Part shown: positions 19,384 to 27,949 of the stretch, one piece after another
Position numbering within the stretch: the first letter of the stretch is position 1
How the letters are laid out: each line of letters starts with the position of its first letter
Assembly (NCBI RefSeq): GCF_001904745.1
Contig: NZ_MRCD01000056.1
Span: forward strand, 1 to 58,880
Direction of reading: 5' to 3'
DNA from: Calothrix sp. HK-06
GTDB taxonomy: Bacteria > Cyanobacteriota > Cyanobacteriia > Cyanobacteriales > Nostocaceae
DNA: 58,880 nucleotides
The notes under the pieces: generated by a model
What the model was told of the DNA's origin: nothing
The model's database searches: none
Seen by the model: the letters and a program-made list of their open reading frames with translations, nothing else
Made by a program: the position numbers and the translations under genes

Positions 19384-19899
19384 ATGTCTAGCAGCGACCA
19401 ATACAAACGTCAAATCATGAATGATTTGGCACAAGGAAATACAGAATCTCTTGATGATGCTCCTTCTGACCCTTCGAGAGAGTATCAAAACTTTGACGAC
19501 TTTGCACAACGTTCAACACACCAAGAACGGCGCCAGTTGTTCGGTCGTATCGACCACAACCAAGTTCCTCCAAGCCAAATGGAGCCAGAACTCAAGAAAG
19601 CAATTGAAAAAATTCAGCCCTCGGAAAGAGACGATGTAGCGCGTTCGTTCTTCAAGCACCTCAAAGAAAGAGGACTTGACGACCGTCATCTAGAAAAGCA
19701 ATTGGGTCTTTCTACTCATAACCCCAACCGGATGAGTGCAGATGATGTATCTAAACTTGCTTCGTTTACATACCACAATCACCCTGACCTCTTCCGTGAT
19801 GTAATGGCAGAACAACCTGCTATCTTCAAATTCCTCAGCAACCCTGTGGTAGGCGCCGCATTAGGAGCTATCGCTTCTAAGTGGTTTGGCAAACACTAG
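19384..19899 (+). CDS. Hypothetical protein of the stress cluster
   Basis: 171 residues, hydrophilic, with many Asp, Arg and His. The middle has two regular helices (PELKKAIEKIQPSERDDVAR and SFFKHLKERGLDD), and the end is a short Gly/Ala hydrophobic stretch (VVGAALGAIASKWFGKH). A GAAGGGAG site precedes the ATG at 19384. Its position after the DUF2382 and lipoprotein genes suggests a general stress role; no catalytic motif is visible. Confidence 0.7.
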   Translation: MSSSDQYKRQIMNDLAQGNTESLDDAPSDPSREYQNFDDFAQRSTHQERRQLFGRIDHNQVPPSQMEPELKKAIEKIQPSERDDVARSFFKHLKERGLDDRHLEKQLGLSTHNPNRMSADDVSKLASFTYHNHPDLFRDVMAEQPAIFKFLSNPVVGAALGAIASKWFGKH

Positions 19900-19904
19900 T
19901 ATTG

Positions 19905-20000
19905 GCACAAAATAAACCCCTCTAAATCCCCCTTAATAAGGTACTTTAAGACGCTCTTAGCCCCCCTTAACAAGAGGGGGGTTGGGGGATTAAATTCACA
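19905..20000. repeat. Interspersed C-rich/G-rich repeat
   Basis: ATTGGCACAAAATAAACCCC is followed by CTAAATCCCCCTTAATAAGG and, about 50 bp on, by CCCCCCTTAACAAGAGGGGG and GTTGGGGGATT. This type of CCCCCTTA...AAGGGGG element is common in filamentous cyanobacteria. It can form a hairpin after the stress cluster. Confidence 0.55.
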
Positions 20001-20188
20001 TTTATGCTTTGATTGAAAGTGAATTAAAGAACGAATGTGAACCACGGTTCACAAATACACTAACCTGCATATCTAACAAAATAATTAATCAAAATTCTTC
20101 CTTGTGAGTGAAAAGCAACCGATGTAATGTCCCTTAAACTAAAAAGGGAATGCTGTAATGCTAATTACTTTTTGGAAGTTTAAAATTT

Positions 20189-21796
20189 ATGCAGCAAACA
20201 GAAACAGTAGTCGCGAAGGTAAGTGACTTGCAAGATGGAGAAAAGCGGCAAGTTTCTGTAGGTGACACAGATGTATTGCTAGTGCGAGTAAAGGACAAAT
20301 TTTATGCAATAGGCGCCTATTGTACACATTATCAAGCACCTTTAGCAGAAGGCGTACTGAGTGGAAATCAGATTATTTGTCCTTGGCATAACGCTTATTT
20401 TCAAATAGACACAGGCGACCAACAAGAACCGCCAGGGTTAGATTCTTTACCTTGTTATTCAGTGCGTGTAGAAAATGAGGATGTAATTGTTAGTGTACCT
20501 CAATCATGCTCACAAACTAGAACCAGAGCAATGGCTAAGTATAATTTTGAAATCGATAAACGTGTATTTGTAATATTAGGAGCAGGAGCGGCAGGCGCCC
20601 ATGCAGCAGAAACATTGAGAGTTGAAGGGTTTCAAGGGCGTGTTGCTATGGTAACGCAAGAAGACCAAATACCTTATGACCGTACCTGGTTAAGTAAAGA
20701 TTATTTTATTGGTAAGGTTAATAAAGACCAACTACCTCTGAGAACACCTGAGTTTTATCAAGAACATAATATTGAAGTTTTATTAAATAAACAGGTAGTA
20801 CTTGTTGATGCAAAAGCTAAACTTGTAATTTTTGCTGATGGTGACAGTCTAAATTATGATGCTTTACTTGTAGCCACAGGTGGAAAACCGCGTCAGTTAG
20901 ATGTAGACGGCGCCGATTTAAAAAATATATTTACTTTACGTAGCGCTACCGACACAGAAAGTATATTAACAGCAGCATCAAGAGCAAGTCATGCAGTTGT
21001 AATTGGTTCAAGCTTTATTGGAATGGAAGCAGCTTCGAGCTTAATGCAGCGCGGTGTAAAAGTAACAGTCATATCACCTGACTCGATACCGTTTAAGAAA
21101 ATCTTAGGTGAAGAAATAGGACAAATATTTAAGCAAGTACATGAAGATAACGGTGTAATTTTTAAAGCTGGCAGAAAAGTAACTCGTGTTGAAGGTAATG
21201 ATACAGTCGAAGCAGTAATATTAGACAATCAAGAGCGGATACCTGCTGATATGGTAGTTGTGGGTATTGGTGTACAACCAGCTACTGACTTTCTCGAAGG
21301 TATAGATTTAAATCAGGATAAAAGTGTACCTGTTAATGAACACCTTTTATGTACTGCTGAAGGTATTGAAGATTTGTATGCAGCGGGAGATATCGCGCGT
21401 TTCCCAGATTGGCGTACAGGAAAAGATACGCGCGTCGAACACTGGAGAATTGCTGCACAACAAGGAAGAATTGCTGCACACAACATGTTAGGTAAATCAG
21501 TAAGATTTCAAACCGTTCCCGTATTTTGGACAATGCAGTTTGATTTTCCTTTACGGTATGTAGGACATGCTAAAGAATGGGACGAAATCATTATTGATGG
21601 AGACTTACAAAAACGTGAATTTATTGTTTTCTATATAAAAGACAATCAAGTATTAGCAGCAGCCAGTAGCAAACGTGACACAGAAACCGCAGCTATTACC
21701 GAATTAATGCGCTTAAACAAAATGCCACACCCTGACACTTTACGTCAAGGCAACTTTGACGTAGCACGGGCATCTCGCCTGTGCAGTCATATGTAA
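20189..21796 (+). CDS. Rieske-domain FAD-dependent pyridine nucleotide-disulfide oxidoreductase
   Basis: 535 residues. The N-terminal Rieske domain binds [2Fe-2S] through CTHYQAPL and CPWHNAYFQ (about residues 43-70). The rest is a class I pyridine nucleotide-disulfide oxidoreductase fold: FAD-binding GAGAAGAHAAETLR, a second dinucleotide motif VIGSSFIGMEAASSL for NAD(P)H, and the FAD-contacting IEDLYAAGDIARFPD. Architecture matches AIFM3-like/ferredoxin-reductase-type proteins. It probably passes electrons from NAD(P)H to an unknown acceptor. Monocistronic. Confidence 0.92.
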   Translation: MQQTETVVAKVSDLQDGEKRQVSVGDTDVLLVRVKDKFYAIGAYCTHYQAPLAEGVLSGNQIICPWHNAYFQIDTGDQQEPPGLDSLPCYSVRVENEDVIVSVPQSCSQTRTRAMAKYNFEIDKRVFVILGAGAAGAHAAETLRVEGFQGRVAMVTQEDQIPYDRTWLSKDYFIGKVNKDQLPLRTPEFYQEHNIEVLLNKQVVLVDAKAKLVIFADGDSLNYDALLVATGGKPRQLDVDGADLKNIFTLRSATDTESILTAASRASHAVVIGSSFIGMEAASSLMQRGVKVTVISPDSIPFKKILGEEIGQIFKQVHEDNGVIFKAGRKVTRVEGNDTVEAVILDNQERIPADMVVVGIGVQPATDFLEGIDLNQDKSVPVNEHLLCTAEGIEDLYAAGDIARFPDWRTGKDTRVEHWRIAAQQGRIAAHNMLGKSVRFQTVPVFWTMQFDFPLRYVGHAKEWDEIIIDGDLQKREFIVFYIKDNQVLAAASSKRDTETAAITELMRLNKMPHPDTLRQGNFDVARASRLCSHM

Positions 21797-21865
21797 TTTT
21801 ATAGACTTGTAGCGTCACGCACCAACTCGTGGTTGTGACTTCACCTTTGCGCGCTATCAAAACTA

Positions 21866-22291
21866 TCAAGGGTTATCGGCAATTCCCAAGCATCCATCCG
21901 AGCGGATACTACCATCCTGCATAACTGTTCTACAGAAAATAGAACGTCCCAATCTAAACTCAAAATCATAAGTACTAGCGCCGAAGAGATTAGCATCAGT
22001 AAAATCGGCAGCACCAACAGCTTCTTCCAAATCAACAGAGCGCAAGTTGCCCGAACGGAAACTAGCTCCAAGCAAGTCGGTACATTCCAAAATAGCCCCT
22101 TCAAGATTTGCTTTATCGAATCTAGCCCCCTTCAAACGAGCTCTGTACATCCCAGCTCCTCGTAAATCAGCTTGATCAAAAATAGCCCCTACAGCATCAC
22201 ATTCAAAAGAAACAAGGTGCAAATTACTTCTATCCAATCTGGCGCCAGTATAGTGCCGCCTAATCGCTACAGTCAAAGCTAGCTTCTGCAA
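21866..22291 (-). pseudogene. Pentapeptide-repeat protein, 5' end damaged
   Basis: About 140 residues of A(D/N)LxX pentapeptide repeats (ARLDRSNL, ADLRGAGMYRARLKGARFDK, ANLEGAILECTDLLGASF), a right-handed quadrilateral beta-helix. The only start in frame is a TTG at 22291 without a ribosome site. Just upstream another frame reads LLAEASFDCSD, also pentapeptide-like, so a frameshift has probably cut off the true N-terminus. A truncated functional protein remains possible. Confidence 0.65.
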
Positions 22292-22477
22292 GTAGGATAA
22301 GTAGTAATATCACGTAAGCATGGCACCTTAAGTGTAAATGCCAACTCGCACTACTGGGACTGTCGTTAAGTGCGAATGTAATTTTTTGTTACTTTCATAC
22401 ACTTGGCAAGCAAGTTAAGCCGCGAGTACAAAAGAAAAAATTTTTAGAATAAGATAAAGTCTCTATACGCTAAACTA

Positions 22478-22717
22478 ATGACAGATGTTTTGAAAACTTT
22501 AAAATCTGCTAATTTTTTAGTAGATGCACATGGTCAACGGGTAGCTGTACAGCTAAGTATGGCATCTTGGGAAACTTTGCTTGATTGGGTAGAGAAGCAA
22601 GAAGATGCAGCAATTGTTAAAGCTGCTATCCCCAAGTTGAAGCAACTGCGCTCTGGTTCCGCTAGTCAAGAGTGGCTCGATTGGGATGCAGTTAAAGAAC
22701 AATGGGACGAGGATTAA
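22478..22717 (+). CDS. Antitoxin of a RelE-type toxin-antitoxin pair
   Basis: 79 residues. The N-terminal part (ANFLVDAHGQRVAVQLSMAS, then WETLLDWVEKQED) is typical of RelB/Phd-like cyanobacterial antitoxins, and the acidic C-terminus (WLDWDAVKEQWDED) would wrap the toxin. It lies 10 bp upstream of a RelE-like gene, the usual antitoxin-first order. Such antitoxins normally repress their own promoter. The partner toxin has an in-frame stop, so this antitoxin may be orphaned. Confidence 0.75.
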   Translation: MTDVLKTLKSANFLVDAHGQRVAVQLSMASWETLLDWVEKQEDAAIVKAAIPKLKQLRSGSASQEWLDWDAVKEQWDED

Positions 22718-22727
22718 GGTTTAGCTG

Positions 22728-23030
22728 ATGTATCGTGTTAGGTTGCAAGCTACCGTTTATGATGAGCGAAAAGCACTGCCAGGGAATATTCGGCAAAGAA
22801 TGAAGAGTTTGATTGATTCTTTGGCAAAAGAACCACGTCCTTACAATAGCATTGAATTAGATTTGGAATAAGTCGATACTGATTGGGAAATTAGGCGGAT
22901 TCGTCTTAGTATGTGGCGAGTAATTTATGCAATTGACGAAGAGTTTCAGCAAGTCGCTGTTTTAGCGATAAGAAAACGTCCTCCTTATGACTATGAGGAT
23001 ATTTCAGATTTACTAGCAAATTTGGAATAA
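22728..23030 (+). pseudogene. RelE-family toxin with an in-frame TAA stop
   Basis: The frame starting at ATG 22728 reads YRVRLQATVYDERKALPGNI, RQRMKSLIDSLAKEP, then a TAA at 22869-22871. It continues in the same frame with TDWEIRRIRLSMWRVIYAID and VAVLAIRKRPPYDYEDI, ending at 23030. The two parts together are a full 100-residue RelE/ParE fold (ribosome-dependent mRNA interferase). One substitution explains the stop, for example GAA to TAA, so the toxin is presumably dead. Confidence 0.85.
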
Positions 23031-23185
23031 TTTATTATTTGGTTAATGAAATTCGTGTCATTGTTTTATACTATTGAATAGCATCACGATTGGAAAGCAA
23101 CACCAAAATAAAGTATTTAAGCAGTATTTTAGCAACAAGCGTAGTGCATAAGCATTGTTTGCACAACTCTTAGGCGCCAGTTCCT

Positions 23186-23644
23186 TTAATAAACAATTAA
23201 TTTACCTTCTGGGTACTGTCCATCCCAACCGCAAGGCCAATGTCCTAATCGATACCATTCTATTAGATTAGTAAAAAAAGTATCAGAACTGCCTGTTACA
23301 ATTTCTACAGCAGCAGCAGCAACATCATAGGCTACCGCATCAGCCACACTTATTCCTTCTTCAAGCTCGTGACAGTAAATTGATTTGGATACAGCTTGCA
23401 ATGCTTTATCATAAGCAATATCCCAAACAGGATTCATACTATCTATATGATTATGGAATGAAGCATTTATCCAATTCTCGTTTTGTAGATGTGACCAAGC
23501 ATCATCCCAAGAAAATAATTGTTTAACTTCCTGGCTATGTATAGATTTCCCAACATTTTTAAACCAAGCGATTGTATCCAATTCTTCTAGAAAAAGGTTA
23601 ACTGTTGGATTAAATTGATTAATATTGCTACTAAATATAGTCAT
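23186..23644 (-). CDS. Probable immunity protein for the deaminase toxin
   Basis: 152 residues, acidic, no signal peptide or membrane segment. It has helical segments rich in Trp, Asp and Glu (LFSWDDAWSHLQNENWINAS, ISVADAVAYDVAAAAVEIV) and the C-terminal GHWPCGWDGQYPEGKLIVY. No family recognised with confidence. It follows the deaminase-domain gene by 31 bp on the same strand, the standard toxin-then-immunity order, so the role is inferred from position, size and acidity. Confidence 0.55.
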   Translation of the reverse strand: MTIFSSNINQFNPTVNLFLEELDTIAWFKNVGKSIHSQEVKQLFSWDDAWSHLQNENWINASFHNHIDSMNPVWDIAYDKALQAVSKSIYCHELEEGISVADAVAYDVAAAAVEIVTGSSDTFFTNLIEWYRLGHWPCGWDGQYPEGKLIVY

Positions 23645-23675
23645 ATTATTTATCCTCGTAATTAAATTTTAATCG

Positions 23676-24200
23676 TTATGGAGAAATTATTGTTAGTTTT
23701 ACACCATACTGCCTTGTAATACTAAATACTACTTTTTGACAATAGTTACACAGTGGTTTATCTACGTATAAAGTTGCTTCTCCCCCAGTTATATTTCTAA
23801 CTTTCATTTCATTTGCTAGCTTGGCAAGAGCGCGTCCCTCCGCATGAGTAAATGATACAGCACCAAGTTTTAAGTCGCTAACAACATTCGCTTCAAATCT
23901 CCCACTTACCCCTTGGTACTCACCTTCAATACCAGGTATATTGGTTATGATTAGTGCGACTGTTGGACTACCCTCTATATTAAGTCCTAGCTCTAACTCT
24001 TGACGAATTTCCTGTATACGGGGATTGACCATAACACTTCGTGCTGCTTCAGACTGGAATTGTTCTAAAGCCTTTAATGCTCCCATTTTTCTAACCGTGT
24101 CTTTAAAATATTGTTTAGATTGTGGTAAAGTGAGCGCTGCTTCTATTTGGTCTAGTTGACGCTGTATATCCTCGCTCGATTCTCCATCATTGGTAGACAT
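23676..24200 (-). CDS. DddA/SCP1.201-like cytidine deaminase toxin domain protein
   Basis: 174 residues. The C-terminal half has the zinc and catalytic signature of the deaminase superfamily: TH119-A-E121-GRAL (H-A-E, with Glu the proton shuttle) and PLC151-N-Y-C154. The order THxEG...GGEATLYVDKPLCNYC...VKLTIISP closely parallels the DddA-type (SCP1.201-like) double-stranded DNA deaminase toxins. The N-terminal 90 residues are helical and unknown, with no secretion or RHS/VgrG/PT domain. It may be a free toxin or a cassette displaced from a larger polymorphic toxin. Target (DNA, RNA or nucleotide) is not determinable by eye. Confidence 0.75.
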   Translation of the reverse strand: MSTNDGESSEDIQRQLDQIEAALTLPQSKQYFKDTVRKMGALKALEQFQSEAARSVMVNPRIQEIRQELELGLNIEGSPTVALIITNIPGIEGEYQGVSGRFEANVVSDLKLGAVSFTHAEGRALAKLANEMKVRNITGGEATLYVDKPLCNYCQKVVFSITRQYGVKLTIISP

Positions 24201-24835
24201 TTGAAATTATGGCTGCTTTTACTCATTGCTATTCCTCACCATTCTTGACTGATATTGCTATCATTAGCAACTGTTTTTGCAAAAAATGCCAAAAATGGCA
24301 GGAGGTAGGGTGCGTCAAAGCTATTACAAACTTCAATAAAACGGAAAATTAAACTGCTTTGACGCACCACGCTTGAATGCCGGTGCGTGACGCTACAAGT
24401 CCCCTCATATTGAGTGAAATTTTTCCATAGCGTCACACACCCTACCATACCGTAACGTCAGACGCCTACACACCAAAACTTTTAACACAGACTAATAGTA
24501 ATCTGTGTCATTATTTCTGGGGTGTAGGCGCCTCATTTTAAATCTCTTAACTCTTATCTCTGTTCCTCTGTGTCTCTGTGGTAAAAAATATATCACACCA
24601 AAACTTATGACATGAACCAATAGTTTAAGTTACGCGTTGAGATGCTTCGTTCCTCAGCATGACACCGCAGGATCATTCATTTTTTGGCTTACTCATAAGG
24701 TTTTCATAGGCAAACGGGTTATGCATATGTTGTTGCTCGCCAGAAATAGTAGTAAACAGCAACGGTTCAGTACGTTCTGCTGATATAAAAGCAGCAAGGG
24801 GCGGTTGCGCTACTACTGGAAAGGAGATGTTAAGG
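24201..24835. other. Intergenic region, about 635 bp
   Basis: No supportable gene. It holds a two-hairpin repeat element (24304-24446) and AT-rich DNA. The 3' end carries an AAAGGAG site for the ABC transporter gene that starts at 24836. Confidence 0.45.
24304..24446. repeat. MITE-like element of two adjacent hairpins
   Basis: The ends are inverted (GGTAGGGTG and CACCCTACC). Hairpin 1 has arms GTGCGTCAAAGC (24310-24321) and GCTTTGACGCAC (24356-24367). Hairpin 2 has arms GGTGCGTGACGCTA (24382-24395) and TAGCGTCACACACC (24428-24441). A related fragment, GTAGCGTCACGCACC, lies at about 21811. Likely an interspersed non-autonomous repeat. Confidence 0.65.
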
Positions 24836-27800
24836 ATGCTGGCAGAACACAGACATAATATAGATATAAATGATTATGGTGAAGTTTATTCCTTTAAAAG
24901 CAATGAGCCGTTGTTACTCGACAACCCTGACGCCATTTGGTTGGTAAAGTCCGGCGCCTTAGCATTGTTTGCTATAAGTGTAGAACATGGTACACCCAAA
25001 GGTAGGCGCCGTTATTTGTCTACAGTCAAAGTTGGTGAGGCAATGTTTTCGGCGACATGTTCATTAGATGGACAGCATCAAATTTTGGCTGTGAGTTTAG
25101 AAGAGAGTGAGCTTGTACGAATTTCTAAATCAGAGTTTTGCAATTTAATTAAACGAGATATTAATATCATTAATCGCAACATTAATCAAAATACTAATAT
25201 AAATCTTTATAGAAATAAACAAATTCCAGCAATTCAATTAATCGAAAGATGGGTAAATATTCTTGGAACATCAGTATCGACGATTACATCATCTAAATTA
25301 CCAACACCATCACAGGCGCCGGGATGTGCTGTTTTAGGAAACGGTGAAGTATTTCAACCACCGTATGAAAAAGTAATTTGGGTAAAAGTATTACAAGGAC
25401 AAGCTAATTTATTAGGATTAGATAATTTAGAAATTACTCCATATACAGGAAGAATTCCTTTAGAGAAAAATTTATGGTTACAAATGCGCGAGTCTGTTGT
25501 AGAAATTGACTCAGCTTGTATAACAGAAAACGAAGGGGGGTTATATTTAGATTCTCAGTTCTTACTCAATGGTTTACATGAGCTACAAAGTTTTGTACTG
25601 CAAGCAATAAGTCAAGTCGAACATCAAGAAACACAAGCAGAACTCGCGCGCGCAAAAGAACGCGAAAGGTTAAATAATCAAGCTATAGCTAGCACTTTAT
25701 CAGAATTTGCTAGCGTATTTGAACCGGAAAAAGCCAAAGTCATACCTACTGCACCTATAAGTACCGAAGATGCAGAGAAGTTATATGTAAAATCTTTGCT
25801 GTTTGCTGCTGGTATAGTTGGGAGAGTGTTGGGTATTACTATCAACCCTCCAGCTTCATCTGAAGATTTACAACGAGTTCGCGACCCACTCGACGCTATT
25901 GCACGCGCTTCCCATATCCGCGTTCGTCGCATTACACTACAAGGTGAGTGGTGGAAGCAAGATAGTGGGCCACTCGTTGCATATAAATTAGAAGATAATC
26001 GTCCTATTGCCTTATTACCCGTTTCTGAAAGTCGTTATGAAATAATTGACCCAGTTCTACAAAAACGGTTGCCATGTAATCAAAAAATTGCTGCAACGTT
26101 ATCACCTGTTGCTTACACTTTCTATCGTCCGTTACCAGAAACGCAAAATTTTCTGTCTTTGATAAAATTTGCTCTGTATGGACGTTCTAAAGAAATGCTG
26201 ACAATTTTGCTTGGTGGTATTGCAACTACTTTACTTGGTATGGTGACACCACAAGCAACAGCACTTATTATTGACCAAGCTATACCTAGTGGGGGTGGTG
26301 ATAAATCACTATTATTTCAACTTGCTTTAGGTTTGGTTGCAACTACAATAGGCGCCACATTATTCCAACTTACACAGGGTTTTGCATTAATGCGGTTGGA
26401 AACTTATGCCGATACTACCACCCAAGCAGCAGTATGGGATAGATTATTAAAACTCAAACCATCGTTTTTTCGTGCATTCTCAATTGGTGATTTAAGCGCA
26501 CGGGTTTCTGTAATCACTCAAATTCGTCAAAAACTTAGCAATACTTTACTTAAAAGCTTTTTCTCTAGTGTCTTTTCTCTACTCAACCTCGGATTACTAT
26601 TTTATTACAGCATTCCACTAGCACTCGTTGCCACACTTGTAGCTTTAGTTAACGTCGTAGTTACCATTATCTCTGGTGTTCTCACTATTAAAAAAGTCCG
26701 TCCACTATTAAACCAACAAGGTAAACTATTTGGGATGATGGTGCAAATTATTGGTGGTGTATCAAAATTTCGCACAGCAGGAGCAGAAGCTAGAGCATTT
26801 GCTTACTGGGGTAGTCAATATCGCCACCAATTACAATTAACAATGGCATCGCAAAGTATCGAAGATAACTTAGTAGTAGTTAATAATATACTTTCTGCCC
26901 TAACTCCTGCTGTTATGTTTGGATGTGCAACCAGCTTACTTGCTTCATCACAAGCTAATGGTAGTTTCTCCACAGGTACTTTTTTAGCATTTAACGCCGC
27001 ATTTGGAACATTTATTAGCGGCGCCACTAGTTTAAGCACCACCGTTGTCGATATATTAGAAACACTACCATTATGGGAACGCGCGCAACCAATACTCAAA
27101 GCAACCCCCGAAGTTGACACTACAAAAGCAGACCCAGGTAGGTTATCAGGAAAAATAGATATTAAAAATATTGTATTTCGTTACGGTAACGATGGTCCAT
27201 TAACGTTAGATGATGTCTCCATCAAAGCTGACCCAGGAGAATTTATTGCACTAGTAGGTCCAAGTGGCAGCGGTAAATCAACACTATTTAGATTATTATT
27301 AGGGTTCGATGCTCCACAATCAGGAAGTTTGTACTTAGATGGGCAAGACTTAGCTGGTTTAAATATCAATGCAGTACGGCGCCAGTTAGGGGTAGTATTG
27401 CAAAACAGTCGCTTAATGTCCGCTTCTATATTTGAGAATATTTCCAGTAACGCTGTTTTATCAATGGAAGAAGCATGGGAAGCAGCACACATGGCAGGTT
27501 TAGCTGATGATATCAACTCCATGCCAATGAAAATGCACACCGTAGTTAGTGAAGGGGGTACAAATTTATCAGGTGGACAACGACAAAGACTACTTATTGC
27601 CCGTGCATTAGCATTACGTCCCCGCATATTACTCTTCGACGAAGCAACTAGCGCATTGGATAACAGAACCCAAGCAATAGTCAGCGAAAGCTTAGAAAAA
27701 CTCAACGTCACCCGTATTGTAGTAGCACACCGTCTCAGCACCATACGCAACGCTGATAAAATATATGTTCTCCAAAACGGCAAACTTGTCCAACAAGGTA

Positions 27801-27865
27801 ACTTTGAGCAACTAGCACAACAACCTGGTTTGTTTAGTCAATTGATTAGGCGCCAAAGAATATAA
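24836..27865 (+). CDS. NHLM-type bacteriocin ABC transporter, ATP-binding protein without C39 domain
   Basis: About 1009 residues. The N-terminal 120 look like a cyclic-nucleotide-binding-like beta barrel (DAIWLVKSGALALFAI, VKVGEAMFSATC). A long unknown region follows, then six membrane helices (about 440-730) and an ATPase with Walker A GPSGSGKST (about 808), signature LSGGQRQRLLIARAL (about 910) and Walker B ILLFDEATSALD. The architecture matches the second ABC subunit that accompanies C39 exporters in NHLM systems. The ATG at 24836 lies a proper distance from AAAGGAG, whereas the ATG at 24827 touches it. Its partner is probably the exporter at 7298. Confidence 0.88.
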   Translation: MLAEHRHNIDINDYGEVYSFKSNEPLLLDNPDAIWLVKSGALALFAISVEHGTPKGRRRYLSTVKVGEAMFSATCSLDGQHQILAVSLEESELVRISKSEFCNLIKRDINIINRNINQNTNINLYRNKQIPAIQLIERWVNILGTSVSTITSSKLPTPSQAPGCAVLGNGEVFQPPYEKVIWVKVLQGQANLLGLDNLEITPYTGRIPLEKNLWLQMRESVVEIDSACITENEGGLYLDSQFLLNGLHELQSFVLQAISQVEHQETQAELARAKERERLNNQAIASTLSEFASVFEPEKAKVIPTAPISTEDAEKLYVKSLLFAAGIVGRVLGITINPPASSEDLQRVRDPLDAIARASHIRVRRITLQGEWWKQDSGPLVAYKLEDNRPIALLPVSESRYEIIDPVLQKRLPCNQKIAATLSPVAYTFYRPLPETQNFLSLIKFALYGRSKEMLTILLGGIATTLLGMVTPQATALIIDQAIPSGGGDKSLLFQLALGLVATTIGATLFQLTQGFALMRLETYADTTTQAAVWDRLLKLKPSFFRAFSIGDLSARVSVITQIRQKLSNTLLKSFFSSVFSLLNLGLLFYYSIPLALVATLVALVNVVVTIISGVLTIKKVRPLLNQQGKLFGMMVQIIGGVSKFRTAGAEARAFAYWGSQYRHQLQLTMASQSIEDNLVVVNNILSALTPAVMFGCATSLLASSQANGSFSTGTFLAFNAAFGTFISGATSLSTTVVDILETLPLWERAQPILKATPEVDTTKADPGRLSGKIDIKNIVFRYGNDGPLTLDDVSIKADPGEFIALVGPSGSGKSTLFRLLLGFDAPQSGSLYLDGQDLAGLNINAVRRQLGVVLQNSRLMSASIFENISSNAVLSMEEAWEAAHMAGLADDINSMPMKMHTVVSEGGTNLSGGQRQRLLIARALALRPRILLFDEATSALDNRTQAIVSESLEKLNVTRIVVAHRLSTIRNADKIYVLQNGKLVQQGNFEQLAQQPGLFSQLIRRQRI

Positions 27866-27882
27866 CATTAAATTATCTAATC

Positions 27883-27908
27883 TTGTGGAGCGGGCATCCT
27901 TGCCCGCC
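27883..27908 (-). repeat. Interspersed palindromic repeat A, copy 4
   Basis: TTGTGGAGCGGGCATCCTTG then CCCGCC, 18 bp after the transporter stop. Same orientation as copy 3, which follows the other exporter gene. Confidence 0.7.
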
Positions 27909-27949
27909 ATAAATATAAAATATTTATTACTGCTAACTCTTATATTCAA

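Noticed and set aside
24670-24810. Minus-strand peptide-like frame (LAAFISAERTEPLLFTTISG) beside the second ABC transporter, considered as an exported precursor peptide
   Set aside because: No ATG/GTG/TTG start in a sensible place and no leader motif. The frame runs antisense into the transporter start.
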